Shown in pieces: positions 51,285 through 61,349 of a stretch of DNA of 64,000 nucleotides. This DNA is from Tunicatimonas pelagia. Its GTDB lineage: Bacteria > Bacteroidota > Bacteroidia > Cytophagales > Cyclobacteriaceae. Under the pieces are notes generated by a model, which worked only from the letters and a program-made list of their open reading frames with translations, was not told the DNA's origin and searched no databases. The position numbers and the translations under genes were made by a program. The stretch spans positions 682,001 through 746,000 of the forward strand of contig NZ_CP120683.1 of assembly GCF_030506325.1 (NCBI RefSeq), in the 5' to 3' direction. Each line of letters opens with the position of its first letter. Position 1 is the stretch's first letter.

Positions 51285-53528
51285 ATGACCGCTCTTATTG
51301 ACCGTATATCCCAAGCCCTACAAATCAGTACTCGACAGGTAAGCCAAGCACTCCAGCTACTCGACGATGGAGCTACCGTACCCTTTATTGCCCGCTACCG
51401 AAAAGAAGTGACTGGGAGCTTAGATGAAGTACAGATCACACAAATTCGCGATCAGGCTAGTCAGTTGCGGGAGCTGGATAAGCGAAAAGAAAGCGTACTT
51501 TCATCAATCAATGAGCAAGGAAAATTATCCAATACTTTGCGAAAGCAAATTGAAGAGGCCCAAACCATGGCGAAAGTAGAAGACCTCTACTTACCCTACA
51601 AACCCAAACGACGCACCAAAGCTACCATCGCCCGCGAACGGGGGTTAGAGCCACTAGCCCAGCAAATTTTTGAGCAAACTAACTCCGACCTAACTCAACT
51701 TGCCAGCTCGTTTGTGAACTCAGAACAAGAAGTAAGTACTACTGATGAAGCACTACAGGGTGCCCGCGATATTATCGCCGAGTGGATTAACGAAGACCAA
51801 GAAGCAAGGGAGACACTACGTCAGTTGTTTCGTAAGGAAGGAGTTATTAAAACCAAGGTACTGAAGGGCAAAGAGGCCGACGGTCATAAATTCCGCGATT
51901 ATTTTGAGTGGGAAGAACCCGTTGCTAAAGTTCCTTCTCACCGATTACTCGCTATGCGAAGAGGCGAAAAAGAAGGCTTTCTTTCGTTAACCATCGCCCC
52001 ACCCGAAGAGCAAGCGTTAGCCCGACTAGAACGTCAGTTTTTGAAGAATAACAATGACTCAACTCATCAGGTGCAGCTAGCGGTAGCCGATGCGTATAAG
52101 CGGTTACTGCGTCCCTCGCTAGAAACTGAGATTCGGCTAGAGACGAAGAAAAAGGCGGATACCGAAGCTATTGAGGTTTTCTCGGAGAACCTACGCCAGC
52201 TTTTATTAGCCGCGCCGCTGGGAGAGAAAAATATTCTGGCCTTAGACCCCGGATTTCGCACCGGCTGTAAATTAGTTTGTTTAGACCGACAGGGTAAACT
52301 GCTGGAACATACTACCATTTATCCCAACCCACCCCAGAAGCAGATTCATGAGTCGGCCAGCACCGTTATGCACCTCTGCGAGAAACACAAAATTGAAGCC
52401 ATCGCCATTGGAAACGGCACCGCCAGTCGGGAAACTGAGCAGTTTGTAGCTTCTCAAGTAAAGTTTTCTTCGCCTATTCCGGTGATTGTGGTAAACGAAA
52501 GTGGCGCGTCTATCTACTCGGCTTCGGAAGTGGCTCGGGAAGAATTTCCGGATAAGGATGTGACCGTACGGGGCGCCGTTTCCATCGGTCGCCGCTTACT
52601 CGACCCACTGGCCGAACTGGTAAAAATCGACCCGAAATCTATTGGAGTTGGTCAGTATCAGCACGACGTAGATCAGAATGCGCTGAAGCAAGGGCTGGAA
52701 GATACGGTGGTAAGCTGCGTAAACAAAGTAGGCGTAGATGTGAATACCGCCAGCCAGCAGTTGCTCAGCTATGTATCCGGCATTGGCCCGGTACTAGCGA
52801 AGAATATGGTAAACTTTCGTAATGAAAATGGTGCGTTTCCGGATCGGAAATCAATCAAAAAAGTAAGTCGGTTGGGAGATAAAGTTTTTGAGCAAGCGGC
52901 GGGCTTTCTCCGAATCAGAGGCGCAAAAAATCCGCTAGATAACAGCGCCGTGCATCCCGAACGCTACAGCTTGGTACAGCAGATGGCTCGCGACCTTAAC
53001 AGTAAAGTTGATGGTTTATTGACGATCCCCGAGGTACGAAAACAGATTGACATTAAGCGATACACCTCCGAAGAAGTTGGTTTACCCACGCTAAAAGATA
53101 TTCTGGAAGAATTGGATAAACCGGGGCGCGACCCCCGCGAACGCTTTGAGCTTTTCCAATTTCAGGAAGGAGTAAATGAGATGAAAGATTTACAAGTAGG
53201 CATGAAGCTACCTGGCATCATCACCAATGTGACCAATTTCGGAGCTTTCGTAGATGTAGGAGTACACCAAGATGGCTTGGTACATATCAGCCACCTAGCC
53301 GATCATTTTGTGAAAGATCCTACCCAGGTAGTAAAAGTGCAGCAGAAAGTTCAAGTAACCGTGCTGGAAGTAGACATCCCCCGCAAACGAATTAGCCTTT
53401 CGATGAAGCAAGACCCATTTGCTGCTCAGCCGTCAAAAGCTAAACCGAAATCCCAGCGAGAACCCCGTAAATCAAACGGTGGTAACATGGCCGATCAGCT
53501 TCAGCAGTTGAAAAATAAGTTTCGGTAG
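51285..53528 (+). CDS. tex: Tex-family S1 RNA-binding transcription accessory protein
   Basis: A 747-residue protein with all Tex domains. A helical N-terminus (to about residue 180, with VPFIARYRKEVTGSLDEVQI) is followed by a YqgF/RNase H-like domain (about 320-450, ILALDPGFRTGCKLVCLD), helix-hairpin-helix repeats (about 490-560, LLSYVSGIGPVLAKNMVNFR) and a C-terminal S1 domain (about 645-715, GIITNVTNFGAFVDVGVHQD, then GLVHISHLA). Tex is a conserved nucleic-acid-binding factor linked to transcription and RNA handling. A single gene, close to the family length (about 770). Confidence 0.96.
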   Translation: MTALIDRISQALQISTRQVSQALQLLDDGATVPFIARYRKEVTGSLDEVQITQIRDQASQLRELDKRKESVLSSINEQGKLSNTLRKQIEEAQTMAKVEDLYLPYKPKRRTKATIARERGLEPLAQQIFEQTNSDLTQLASSFVNSEQEVSTTDEALQGARDIIAEWINEDQEARETLRQLFRKEGVIKTKVLKGKEADGHKFRDYFEWEEPVAKVPSHRLLAMRRGEKEGFLSLTIAPPEEQALARLERQFLKNNNDSTHQVQLAVADAYKRLLRPSLETEIRLETKKKADTEAIEVFSENLRQLLLAAPLGEKNILALDPGFRTGCKLVCLDRQGKLLEHTTIYPNPPQKQIHESASTVMHLCEKHKIEAIAIGNGTASRETEQFVASQVKFSSPIPVIVVNESGASIYSASEVAREEFPDKDVTVRGAVSIGRRLLDPLAELVKIDPKSIGVGQYQHDVDQNALKQGLEDTVVSCVNKVGVDVNTASQQLLSYVSGIGPVLAKNMVNFRNENGAFPDRKSIKKVSRLGDKVFEQAAGFLRIRGAKNPLDNSAVHPERYSLVQQMARDLNSKVDGLLTIPEVRKQIDIKRYTSEEVGLPTLKDILEELDKPGRDPRERFELFQFQEGVNEMKDLQVGMKLPGIITNVTNFGAFVDVGVHQDGLVHISHLADHFVKDPTQVVKVQQKVQVTVLEVDIPRKRISLSMKQDPFAAQPSKAKPKSQREPRKSNGGNMADQLQQLKNKFR

Positions 53529-53564
53529 ATAAAAGTTATAGGTTGGGCAGGTTTCTAAGGTTTA

Positions 53565-53610
53565 GAAAGTTATAGGCTCTAAGTTCGTAGCAGTAAAACC
53601 TGTAACTTTC
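53565..53610. repeat. Inverted repeat between tex and the porP-like gene
   Basis: GAAAGTTATAGG (53565-53576) pairs with CCTGTAACTTTC (53599-53610) at 11 of 12 positions, and AAAGTTATAGG also occurs directly at about 53532. The two genes are convergent, so it may be a weak bidirectional transcription end. Confidence 0.55.
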
Positions 53611-53624
53611 CAAACTTGAAACTT

Positions 53625-54689
53625 CTAGTAAACCAACCGCGAATTCCCTCGCTTATTAAGTCGGATGGCGGTGAAGATTTCGTAAGTCGTTAGTGGATTG
53701 CTGATGGCATTGATGGCCGTGGTATTCATGTCGTAGCTAAAACCCACGTGGAAGTTGGGAAGCTGCACTTCGGCGGTGGCTACGTAGGCATCTTGAAAGC
53801 GGTACCAGCCACCCACCCGCAACATCGTCGGCTCATTTGCCACGCGGTTCATTCGGTAAGTCAGGAAACTCCCCACATTTACTTGATTGGCTTCACCCTG
53901 GAATAGAGCTACGGCACTCCCTGATACAAATAGTTGCTCAGTTACGCCTAACACCACACTTCCGTGGGTTTTAAACATCATCGGTAGCGGATCGCTCCCT
54001 TCGGCGAGCATGGAGGTTTCGGGGGTGTTAAGATGGTAGGCGGCTACCCCTAATGAAGCCCCTTCTAAAGCGGATAAGCGTTTTCCGTAGTGAGATTCCT
54101 TTTCGTAGTATACATTTGTTCTGCGCGGGGTGTACTGCCATAGTACTCCACCACTCACATCGAAGTATGCCTTGTCGTTGAGAATCACTCCTGCCGAAGT
54201 ACCATCAAACTGCCCGGTAGCCGGGTTGTAGGTACTTCCCCACTGGTAGCCCTCGGGCGAAATACTGCGCTGACCAAACCCGGTTTGCAATCCAAATACT
54301 AAGTGCTGGGTACGTTGTACATCTATCGGCAAGTCGTATCCGAACGTGAGGTTACCCCCTACATTTCGGAAGCTCCCATTCGGCCCCGCTTGGTCTTGGT
54401 GAACGGAAACTCCAATGCCGCCAATATGGCCCCGGGGTTGTATCCCTTTATCTATTCGGATGGGCAGTACTCCCGTTACCTGATTAGATAAATAGCTACC
54501 TTCTATCTGGTTCCACTGCGCCCGATGGGTAACGCTAACAATGGCGTTCTCTTCGGTTCCGGCGAAGGCCGGGTTGAGATACAATCGTGCGTTATAGAAT
54601 TGAGAAAAAGATGGATCTTGGGCGTAGGCACTCTGATAAGCGGTTGCGCCTACTAACAAAGCGATATATAAAAGTTTATGTAGTTTCAT
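53625..54689 (-). CDS. PorP/SprF-family T9SS outer-membrane protein
   Basis: A 354-residue protein. Signal peptide at residues 1 to about 23 (YQSAYAQ), then the signature DPSFSQFYNARLYLNPAFAG, followed by a beta-barrel pattern of 12-14 strands. Members of this family partner with type B cargo proteins and connect them to the type IX secretion machinery. The gene starts 8 bases after the stop codon of the giant type B cargo gene upstream, on the same strand, the usual genomic pairing. Confidence 0.92.
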   Translation of the reverse strand: MKLHKLLYIALLVGATAYQSAYAQDPSFSQFYNARLYLNPAFAGTEENAIVSVTHRAQWNQIEGSYLSNQVTGVLPIRIDKGIQPRGHIGGIGVSVHQDQAGPNGSFRNVGGNLTFGYDLPIDVQRTQHLVFGLQTGFGQRSISPEGYQWGSTYNPATGQFDGTSAGVILNDKAYFDVSGGVLWQYTPRRTNVYYEKESHYGKRLSALEGASLGVAAYHLNTPETSMLAEGSDPLPMMFKTHGSVVLGVTEQLFVSGSAVALFQGEANQVNVGSFLTYRMNRVANEPTMLRVGGWYRFQDAYVATAEVQLPNFHVGFSYDMNTTAINAISNPLTTYEIFTAIRLNKRGNSRLVY

Positions 54690-54697
54690 GCTATTCT

Positions 54698-57637
54698 TTA
54701 CTTAATAAGCGTGATCTTTCCTTGCTTCTGAAATGATGAGCCACCATTAAACTGGCCTCGTAAGATGTAGGTGTAAACCCCCGAAGGATGGTTTCCGCCG
54801 TCCCAGCCCTGATTGAGTGCTTCTTCTACATTGGTAGTTTCGTAGGCGATGCCTCCCCAGCGATCAATAACCTGGAAGAGAAAACCAGCTTCGGCAAAGC
54901 ATCTTCCGTATACCTTAGCTACTTGGTCGTCGGGCTGAGTGGCCTGAGGGCTGAGCACATTGGGTACATTTACCAGCGACTCAATTGATGCGATCAATAC
55001 AAGCTCCTCCGTCTCGTAGCGACACTCGCCGAGCTGAGTCACTAGCCGAAGGGTGTACTCGCCGGAAGTTAAGGTGGTAGAAATGCGTTCTTGCTCACTA
55101 ATGAGTTCCTCATTCAGCCACCATTCGTACTGCACCCCTTCCCCTAGGTCTAGAGCACTAGCTGAAAGTGACTGCTCACTACAGTTAACTTCTTCTACTC
55201 CGTAGTCGAAAGCTCCGGCACTGGGTAATGATATGCCCTCTATACTAAGTGTTTGGTTACTGGTGTAGGTACACTCGCCTGAGGTTACCTCCAGCGTAAT
55301 TTCAGATTCACCCGAAGCCAAATCGTAGTTGACAGTGGCACTCTCTCCTACCTCTTCCCCGTTAACTAGCCAACGATAAGTACGTTCGTCACCCTCAGTA
55401 TCGGCCTGTAGCGTGATAGGATTTACATTGCAGCTCGTAGATTCATTCCGTACGTAGCTAAAATTAGCCAAGGTGCTTTGATCAATTTCCGGTACAGATA
55501 GTTGCTGCTGACTAGAATATTGGCAACTTCCGTCGTTAACGATAAGCTGTACGTTATACAACCCACTACTTAGTTGCGTGGTAAAATCAGCTTCATTACC
55601 CACTATTTCATCGTCGAGCCTCCACTGGTACGTGAGCGATGAGCCTACTGAATCGGAACGGAAAGTAAAAGCTTGCCCTTCACAGGTAGGAGCACCCTCT
55701 TCGCCGTATTTGAACCGACCAAGCCCGTTGGTTACTAGAGCTTCTATTGCTACTTCTTGCGTGATGGAATCGGAACAGATACCATTGGCTACTACTAGTG
55801 AAAAATTGGTCGTTCTCCACGAAGATGCGTGATACTGCACTTCCTGGGTATCCCCTATTAAGTTTTGATCTGCGTACCATCGGTACTGAAAATCATCAGA
55901 AGCTGAGTCTGCCTCCAGCAGTAGCGTGGCGGAGCTACAAGTTTGATTTAGCACACTGTACGTAAATGAGGTGAAATTTTGCTCTTCTGACTGAATAGCA
56001 ACCTCACCGGAAGCCTCACCTTCACCGCAGATGTTCTGAACCCAGGCCAACTGGTACGTTCCTAGTTTCTCAACGGTAAGCTCATACGTCTCTGATACAG
56101 TTGCTACCGTATCAACTACTTCACCGTCTAGCAGATAGGCAAACGTAAAAGGGGCAGAGCCACCTAAATTAACCGTAAGCTTTACCTCTTCTGCCGGATC
56201 ACAGATTGATCTACTTTTCTGGAGTAACTGAGCCGTAGCTGGAGTAAATACGGTTACGATACTATCTTCCAGAATCGTACCTTCACATCCGATAGCCCCT
56301 AGCACACTTTTTAACGTATACTGCCCACTTAGCTCTAGCGGTAGCGAAAATGTAGAAGTAGTAATATTAGATTCAGTGTATTCTACCCCTTCTACTTCCC
56401 ACACGAGCTGCCAGGGTGCGACCCCGGTTAACGCCACATTCAGAGAAGCTTTCTCAGAATCGTTGCAGACAATATCAGGATCAATAAAGCGGGCAGTTGG
56501 TTCATCAATTAATACCACCGAATCAATTTTTAATGCCGGATTGGTTACTCCGTTCGTAATTACCGCCCCCATGCCACAAGCATCTTCTACGGACTGTAGT
56601 ACGTAAGTACCAGCTTCATCAAGCACCCAGTTATGCGTATCTTTTCCTACTATATCTTCTTCTTTCACCTCTTCAGTACTGGTTGTAGTAACCCCACCTT
56701 GCGTAAAGGTATATGTAACTGTCCAGGGAGCCCGTCCTCTTATGATTAGTGGTATTACTGTCTGCTCACCTTCGTGGCAAATCTGGTTGTTTTCAAGTTT
56801 GTCGTAGAAAGTTTCCCGAATGTAAACCTCGGCAGGTTCGGCTACCTCCAGCGTATCGCTATTGTTAATTATAGTTGTACAATCGTTGTTATCGGTTACC
56901 CACGATAGCCAGGTTTTTGTACTTAAGCGAAGCGTAATGGCATCGTTAGGGTTAGTGATATTGGCTACAGCCAGTTCGGTGCCATTGCTGTACCCTACCT
57001 GCCAAGGGCCATCTCCGGTGAGGGTTACGGCGGCGGTAGAATTCAAGCAACGCACTCCCGATGGATCGTCAAAAGTTACTGTAGAAGCGGTAGTACTGGT
57101 ACAATTGTCGCACTTACGAAGAGCCGCTACTCGATCAAGATCGTAACCATCTCGGCTGGTAGCCGGGTCACTCACATCGGTAAGCCGAACGTATTTAATC
57201 TTTTGAGGTACTCCAGTCGGTGCTATAATATCAAAGGCCTCACTCTGACGAAGATTTTGTGTTACGGTGAAGTAGTTTATACCGTCAGCCGATACTTCTA
57301 CTTTCACATTCTCCGGTGAGCCAGTGGTATTGCTGTTGCGCTCTTGAACCCATAGATCATCTCCACCCCCTAGCGAAACCGGTGTTTGGAACGCTACAAC
57401 AATCTGACCGCCCAACCCCAAAGAAAAGGAGCTCGCGCCACCCTGAGCATTCCCGGTCACTACGGAATAACTATTATTATTTTCCACAATTCCTCCGTCT
57501 CTCGTGGTGCCCGGATCAAAAGAAACTACGTAGGCTGCAAAACAAGAGTCCGCTGGTGCCTGCGCTTCAACTCGGTTAGCGATTACTATCAGCAGAGCCA
57601 GCAGTACCACTAGTATAGGTGTAATCTTATCTTTCAT
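54698..57637 (-). CDS. Giant Ig/PKD-like surface protein with T9SS type B sorting domain
   Basis: A 979-residue protein with a signal peptide (residues 1 to about 25, NRVEAQ). Residues about 30-175 form a jelly-roll-like cell surface domain (VVSFDPGTTRDGGIVENNNS; GGDDLWVQERNSN; ISPYVRLTDV-like strands). Six or more Ig/PKD-type repeats follow, each with a Cys pair and a pattern such as YRWLVNGEEVGESATVNYDL or YQWRLDDEIVGNEADFTTQL. The last 85 residues are a type B sorting domain (VPNVLSPQATQPDDQVAKVY, IDRWGGIAYETTN, PSGVYTYILRGQF). The paired PorP/SprF protein is encoded just downstream. A gliding or adhesion filament role is likely. Confidence 0.88.
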   Translation of the reverse strand: MKDKITPILVVLLALLIVIANRVEAQAPADSCFAAYVVSFDPGTTRDGGIVENNNSYSVVTGNAQGGASSFSLGLGGQIVVAFQTPVSLGGGDDLWVQERNSNTTGSPENVKVEVSADGINYFTVTQNLRQSEAFDIIAPTGVPQKIKYVRLTDVSDPATSRDGYDLDRVAALRKCDNCTSTTASTVTFDDPSGVRCLNSTAAVTLTGDGPWQVGYSNGTELAVANITNPNDAITLRLSTKTWLSWVTDNNDCTTIINNSDTLEVAEPAEVYIRETFYDKLENNQICHEGEQTVIPLIIRGRAPWTVTYTFTQGGVTTTSTEEVKEEDIVGKDTHNWVLDEAGTYVLQSVEDACGMGAVITNGVTNPALKIDSVVLIDEPTARFIDPDIVCNDSEKASLNVALTGVAPWQLVWEVEGVEYTESNITTSTFSLPLELSGQYTLKSVLGAIGCEGTILEDSIVTVFTPATAQLLQKSRSICDPAEEVKLTVNLGGSAPFTFAYLLDGEVVDTVATVSETYELTVEKLGTYQLAWVQNICGEGEASGEVAIQSEEQNFTSFTYSVLNQTCSSATLLLEADSASDDFQYRWYADQNLIGDTQEVQYHASSWRTTNFSLVVANGICSDSITQEVAIEALVTNGLGRFKYGEEGAPTCEGQAFTFRSDSVGSSLTYQWRLDDEIVGNEADFTTQLSSGLYNVQLIVNDGSCQYSSQQQLSVPEIDQSTLANFSYVRNESTSCNVNPITLQADTEGDERTYRWLVNGEEVGESATVNYDLASGESEITLEVTSGECTYTSNQTLSIEGISLPSAGAFDYGVEEVNCSEQSLSASALDLGEGVQYEWWLNEELISEQERISTTLTSGEYTLRLVTQLGECRYETEELVLIASIESLVNVPNVLSPQATQPDDQVAKVYGRCFAEAGFLFQVIDRWGGIAYETTNVEEALNQGWDGGNHPSGVYTYILRGQFNGGSSFQKQGKITLIK

Positions 57638-57963
57638 TTTAATAATAGTAGAAAAAAATGATACTTATATTACTTGAGTATTATTTGTATCAAAATTAAT
57701 CAAATTATTATTAAATATAAAAATTATAATAAATAATTACACTTTACAAATAAAATTAGTCTTGTAATAGAGTGCATAGAATCATATAATCTACTGATAT
57801 TCAGTATTATGCGATTTATACTAGTTGCAAAAAAGAAAAAAGTTAAACAAAGTAAAAAAGACCGATTATTCGTAGTTTTTACCTTAGTATAGCTAAAAAA
57901 TGACTACTTTTTACTAAAAATGGTACACGAATTTATACCAATAATCGCCCAACAATCTGGAAA
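57638..57963. other. AT-rich intergenic region
   Basis: About 325 bases, extremely A/T-rich (57660-57760 especially), upstream of the giant cargo gene on the minus strand and downstream of the glucosidase. The minus-strand TAATTTTG at 57698-57691 matches TAnnTTTG but lacks a well placed -33 box. No gene is seen. Confidence 0.4.
57915..57940 (-). terminator. Possible terminator after the glucosidase gene
   Basis: On the minus strand TGGTA (57940-57936) pairs with TACCA (57925-57921) followed by five T. The stem has only five pairs, so this is weak. It lies about 25 bases beyond the stop codon. Confidence 0.35.
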
Positions 57964-60600
57964 TTACTGATGAGATAGTTGAATAAGTTCGCTAACTAGG
58001 CCAGTCCATCCGGTTTGATGAGATGCCCCCAACCCCCTACCCGACTCCCCGTGGAAGTACTCGTAAAAAAGTAAATTATTGTGGAAGTGAGTATTCTGAA
58101 ATGTAGGGTTATCACCCGTAAATGCCCGCTTACCATCCGCCTGCTCGGTAAATATGGAGGTTAACCGTTCGGATATTTTTTGGGCAATATGATCTAAGGT
58201 GAAAAACTTACCTGAGCCAGTAGGGAACTCTACCTTAAGAGCATTGCCGTAGTACTGGTGAAATTTCTGAAGCGATTCAATAATCATGAAATTAATAGGA
58301 AACCAAATTGGGCCCCGCCAGTTGGAGTTCCCTCCGAACATACCCGAATCAGATTCACCTGGTAAGTAAGAAACAGAATAGGTATGGTCGCCCGCTTGGT
58401 ATTCGTACGGATTATTTTCGTGGTACTTAGACATAGCGCGGATACCGTAGTCCGATAGAAATTCTTGTTCCGATAGCATACGCCGTAGAATACACTTGAG
58501 GCGATGTACCCGCACTAATGATAGCATCCGGGTTTCGCCCCGGCCCGGTTCGTACCAGCGCGAAATTAACGCTCCCTGTTCCGGTCGGTTTTTGAGTACC
58601 CACTGCAATCGTCGGGTGAAATCTGGTAGATTCTTGTACAGCTCAGGGTTGAGCACTTCTACCGCAAATAGTGGAATGATCCCTACGATAGAGCGAACCT
58701 TCAGTAAGTGCCCCGGCTGTTCCGGAGGGTGCACTACATCGTAGTAAAACTCATCAACATCATCCCACAGGTCCACGTTTTCTTTACCGATATTGAACAT
58801 TGAGGAGGCTATAGCCAAAAAATGCTCAAAGAACTTGGAGGCCATCTCCTGATAATAAGGGCGGGTCTGAGCAATCTCCAGCGCCATCCGTAGCATATTT
58901 AGTGAGTACATGGCCATCCAGGCAGTAGCATCCGCTTGTTCCAGGTACCCCCCGTTAGGCACATTATGGCTCCGATCAAACACTCCGATGTTATCTAACC
59001 CCAAAAAACCACCTTCAAACAAGTTATTTCCCCCCGAATCTTTCTGGTTAACCCACCAAGTGAAGTTCATCAGTAGCTTATGAAATACTTTGGCCAGAAA
59101 TTCAACGTCCCCTTCGCCCCGCGTTTCTTTATCGATAGTGTATACCTGCCAAGCCCCCCAGGCATGTACTGGCGGATTTACATCACTAAAATTCCACTCG
59201 TAGGCCGGAATTTGACCGTTGGGATGCATGTAGTACTCCCGTAGCATTAGCAGAAGTTGTCGCTTGGCAAACTCAGGGTCAAGCCGAGCTAAGGGCACAC
59301 AGTGAAACGCCAGATCCCAGGCAGCGTACCAGGGGTACTCCCATTTATCAGGCATAGAAATAATATTCTGGTTCACTAAGTGCCGCCAGGAGGCATTACG
59401 TCCGCTCTTACGCTCGGCTGGCAGCTCAGGCGCATTGGGATCACCCTTTATCCATTTGTCTACATCGTAGTAGTAAAACTGCTTACTCCAGAGCATTCCG
59501 GCGTAACCTTGCCGCTGGATACGCCGCTGATCCTCATCTTGAATGTTTTGCTGCAAATACTCGTAAAATAAATCGGCTTCTTGCTGACGCTGCTCTACTA
59601 CCTTATCCCAGTTTTTGGCTCGAGAGGGTCGGGAAGAAAAACGGATTTTTACCGACCAGCTTTCTCCGGCAGGAATTTCTTGCTGATAATGAAGTGCTGC
59701 CTTCGTTCCGGTCTGTTCAGGGTTTACGGCTGAGTTTTCACCATTCACTACGTAACGATGAATAGCATCTTTGGGAAAGGGTGTGATGGCTTCTTGAGAG
59801 AAACGCGAGCCGTTGGTTTCGTTTTCACAAAACAACAATTCTGGTTCACCTTCGTAGCGAATAAAATAATCCGGCTGCTTACGGAAAGTTACCTTTATTG
59901 AATCTTCGGTGCTCTTCTGAAGGTTTGGTTTGTAATCATCGTATCCCCAACTCCAGGTATTCCGAAACCAGCAAGTGGGCAAGATATGAATAGGTGCTGC
60001 CTGCTTACTGCGGTTCCATACTGTCACTTTCATGATGATATCATTCTCCTTCGCTTTAGCGTACTCCACATATACATCAAAGTATTCGTCATTATTGAAC
60101 ACGCCAGTGTCAATCAATTCATATTCTAGTTGTTGTTTATTTCGCTTTCGGTTTTCACTAACTATTTTCTGATAGGGAAATTCTTGCTGTGGATACTTAT
60201 AAAGCATCTTCATGTAGGAGTGAGAAGGAGTACCATCTAGGTAGTAATAAAGCTCCTTCACATCTTCGCCGTGGTTTCCTTCGGGATTACTTAGCCCAAA
60301 TAACCGTTCTTTCAGAATGGGATCTTTTTCGTTCCAGAGAGCCAGCCCTAGGCAAATCATTTGCTTATTATCCGAAAAACCGGCAATTCCGTCTTCCCCC
60401 CAACGGTAGGCGTAGCTACGCGACATATCGTGCGAAATATGCCCCCAGGCATTACCATGATCGCTATAATCTTCCCGAACCGTGCCCCACTGCCGTTCCG
60501 AAAGATACGGCCCAAAGCGTTTCCAGCCTTCGTTTCGTTCGGTGAGCTGCTTTACTCGCTCTAATTCGGGATTACTGCTATTTTGTTGCGTGCTAGCCAT
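57964..60600 (-). CDS. GH63-like glucosidase (MGH1-type)
   Basis: An 878-residue cytoplasmic protein (no signal peptide). The MGH1-type (alpha/alpha)6 barrel of glycoside hydrolase family 63 and relatives is seen in the segments WEYPWYAAWDLAFHCVPLAR, YILPNGQIPAYEWNFSDVNP-like PNGQIPAYEWNFSDVNPP, GLDNIGVFDRSHNVPNGG and NWRGPIWFPINFMIIESL, with acidic candidates Asp in AWDLAF and Glu in AYEWNF. GH63 includes processing alpha-glucosidase I and bacterial mannosylglycerate or glucosylglycerate hydrolases; the substrate here is unknown. It is separated from the Hsp20 gene by a terminator. Confidence 0.88.
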   Translation of the reverse strand: MASTQQNSSNPELERVKQLTERNEGWKRFGPYLSERQWGTVREDYSDHGNAWGHISHDMSRSYAYRWGEDGIAGFSDNKQMICLGLALWNEKDPILKERLFGLSNPEGNHGEDVKELYYYLDGTPSHSYMKMLYKYPQQEFPYQKIVSENRKRNKQQLEYELIDTGVFNNDEYFDVYVEYAKAKENDIIMKVTVWNRSKQAAPIHILPTCWFRNTWSWGYDDYKPNLQKSTEDSIKVTFRKQPDYFIRYEGEPELLFCENETNGSRFSQEAITPFPKDAIHRYVVNGENSAVNPEQTGTKAALHYQQEIPAGESWSVKIRFSSRPSRAKNWDKVVEQRQQEADLFYEYLQQNIQDEDQRRIQRQGYAGMLWSKQFYYYDVDKWIKGDPNAPELPAERKSGRNASWRHLVNQNIISMPDKWEYPWYAAWDLAFHCVPLARLDPEFAKRQLLLMLREYYMHPNGQIPAYEWNFSDVNPPVHAWGAWQVYTIDKETRGEGDVEFLAKVFHKLLMNFTWWVNQKDSGGNNLFEGGFLGLDNIGVFDRSHNVPNGGYLEQADATAWMAMYSLNMLRMALEIAQTRPYYQEMASKFFEHFLAIASSMFNIGKENVDLWDDVDEFYYDVVHPPEQPGHLLKVRSIVGIIPLFAVEVLNPELYKNLPDFTRRLQWVLKNRPEQGALISRWYEPGRGETRMLSLVRVHRLKCILRRMLSEQEFLSDYGIRAMSKYHENNPYEYQAGDHTYSVSYLPGESDSGMFGGNSNWRGPIWFPINFMIIESLQKFHQYYGNALKVEFPTGSGKFFTLDHIAQKISERLTSIFTEQADGKRAFTGDNPTFQNTHFHNNLLFYEYFHGESGRGLGASHQTGWTGLVSELIQLSHQ

Positions 60601-60624
60601 AAAAATCTTTTTGAAACGTTGCTA

Positions 60625-60659
60625 AATAAAAAAGCATACGGGAAAAACCCGCATGCTTT
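60625..60659 (-). terminator. Rho-independent terminator of the Hsp20 gene
   Basis: On the minus strand AAAGCATGCGGG (60659-60648) pairs with CCCGTATGCTTT (60642-60631), 11 Watson-Crick pairs plus one G-U, and is followed by a T run. The loop is five T. It lies about 27 bases after the Hsp20 stop codon. Confidence 0.85.
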
Positions 60660-60685
60660 ATCAAAAATTTTGCAGATAATGCTAT

Positions 60686-61120
60686 TTATGAAATATTGAT
60701 TGTTCGGGGAGGACGCTGCTTCATCTCTTCCCGCTTAGGAATGCTGATATGCAAAATCCCTTCGTTGTACTTAGCCTCAATCTTTTCGGCATCGGCTGCA
60801 TCGGGCAGGGTAAATGATCGGCGGAACGACTGATAGCTAAACTCCCGTCGGGTATAGTTCCCTTGCGCATCTTTTTCATCGTTATGGTGCTCAGTTTCCG
60901 AAGAAATAGAAAGCACGTTGTGATCTAGATGCAGGTTAAAACTATCTTTCTTCAAACCTGGGGCGGCTACTTCTATCGCGTACTTATCTTCTGACTCACG
61001 AATGTTAACCGCGGGCATACTACCCCGCTCCATCAAGGAACCCATATCCATATCACGACCAAAAAAGTTGTCTAATAGACTGGGAAAATTCGGAAAATCA
61101 GTTCTTCTAATTAGTGACAT
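60686..61120 (-). CDS. Hsp20/alpha-crystallin small heat-shock protein
   Basis: Start at 61120 (MSLIRRTDFPNFPSLLDNFF); the ATG 24 bases upstream is less likely. The 144-residue protein has the N-terminal SLLDNFFGRD segment typical of Bacteroidota Hsp20 proteins and an alpha-crystallin domain from about 40 to 130 (AVNIRESEDKYAIEVAAPGL, RREFSYQSFRRSFTLP, AKYNEGILHISIPKRE). It ends in a short tail TINIS with the I-x-I anchor. It holds unfolded proteins for Hsp70. Confidence 0.95.
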   Translation of the reverse strand: MSLIRRTDFPNFPSLLDNFFGRDMDMGSLMERGSMPAVNIRESEDKYAIEVAAPGLKKDSFNLHLDHNVLSISSETEHHNDEKDAQGNYTRREFSYQSFRRSFTLPDAADAEKIEAKYNEGILHISIPKREEMKQRPPRTINIS

Positions 61121-61349
61121 AGTAAAAAAATTTAGGTTGAACATTGTACATATTTAACGAAATTCAAGGTGAACGTGTTGACTTTGGAAATGATAAAATC
61201 AACGATCATACGAAATTTCTCAGACGAGTTATATTCTGTCCAACATTGGTATAATGCCAAATAGTGGGTTTTGTATTTTAACAAAATTCTGTAATTAGCA
61301 ACCTAAAGTATTTCGGATTGAAAAAGCTATACCTAATCGACTTACCATA

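Noticed and set aside
57691-57698. Minus-strand promoter TAATTTTG for the giant cargo gene
   Set aside because: The region is so AT-rich that such matches are expected by chance and no -33 TTTG is suitably placed.
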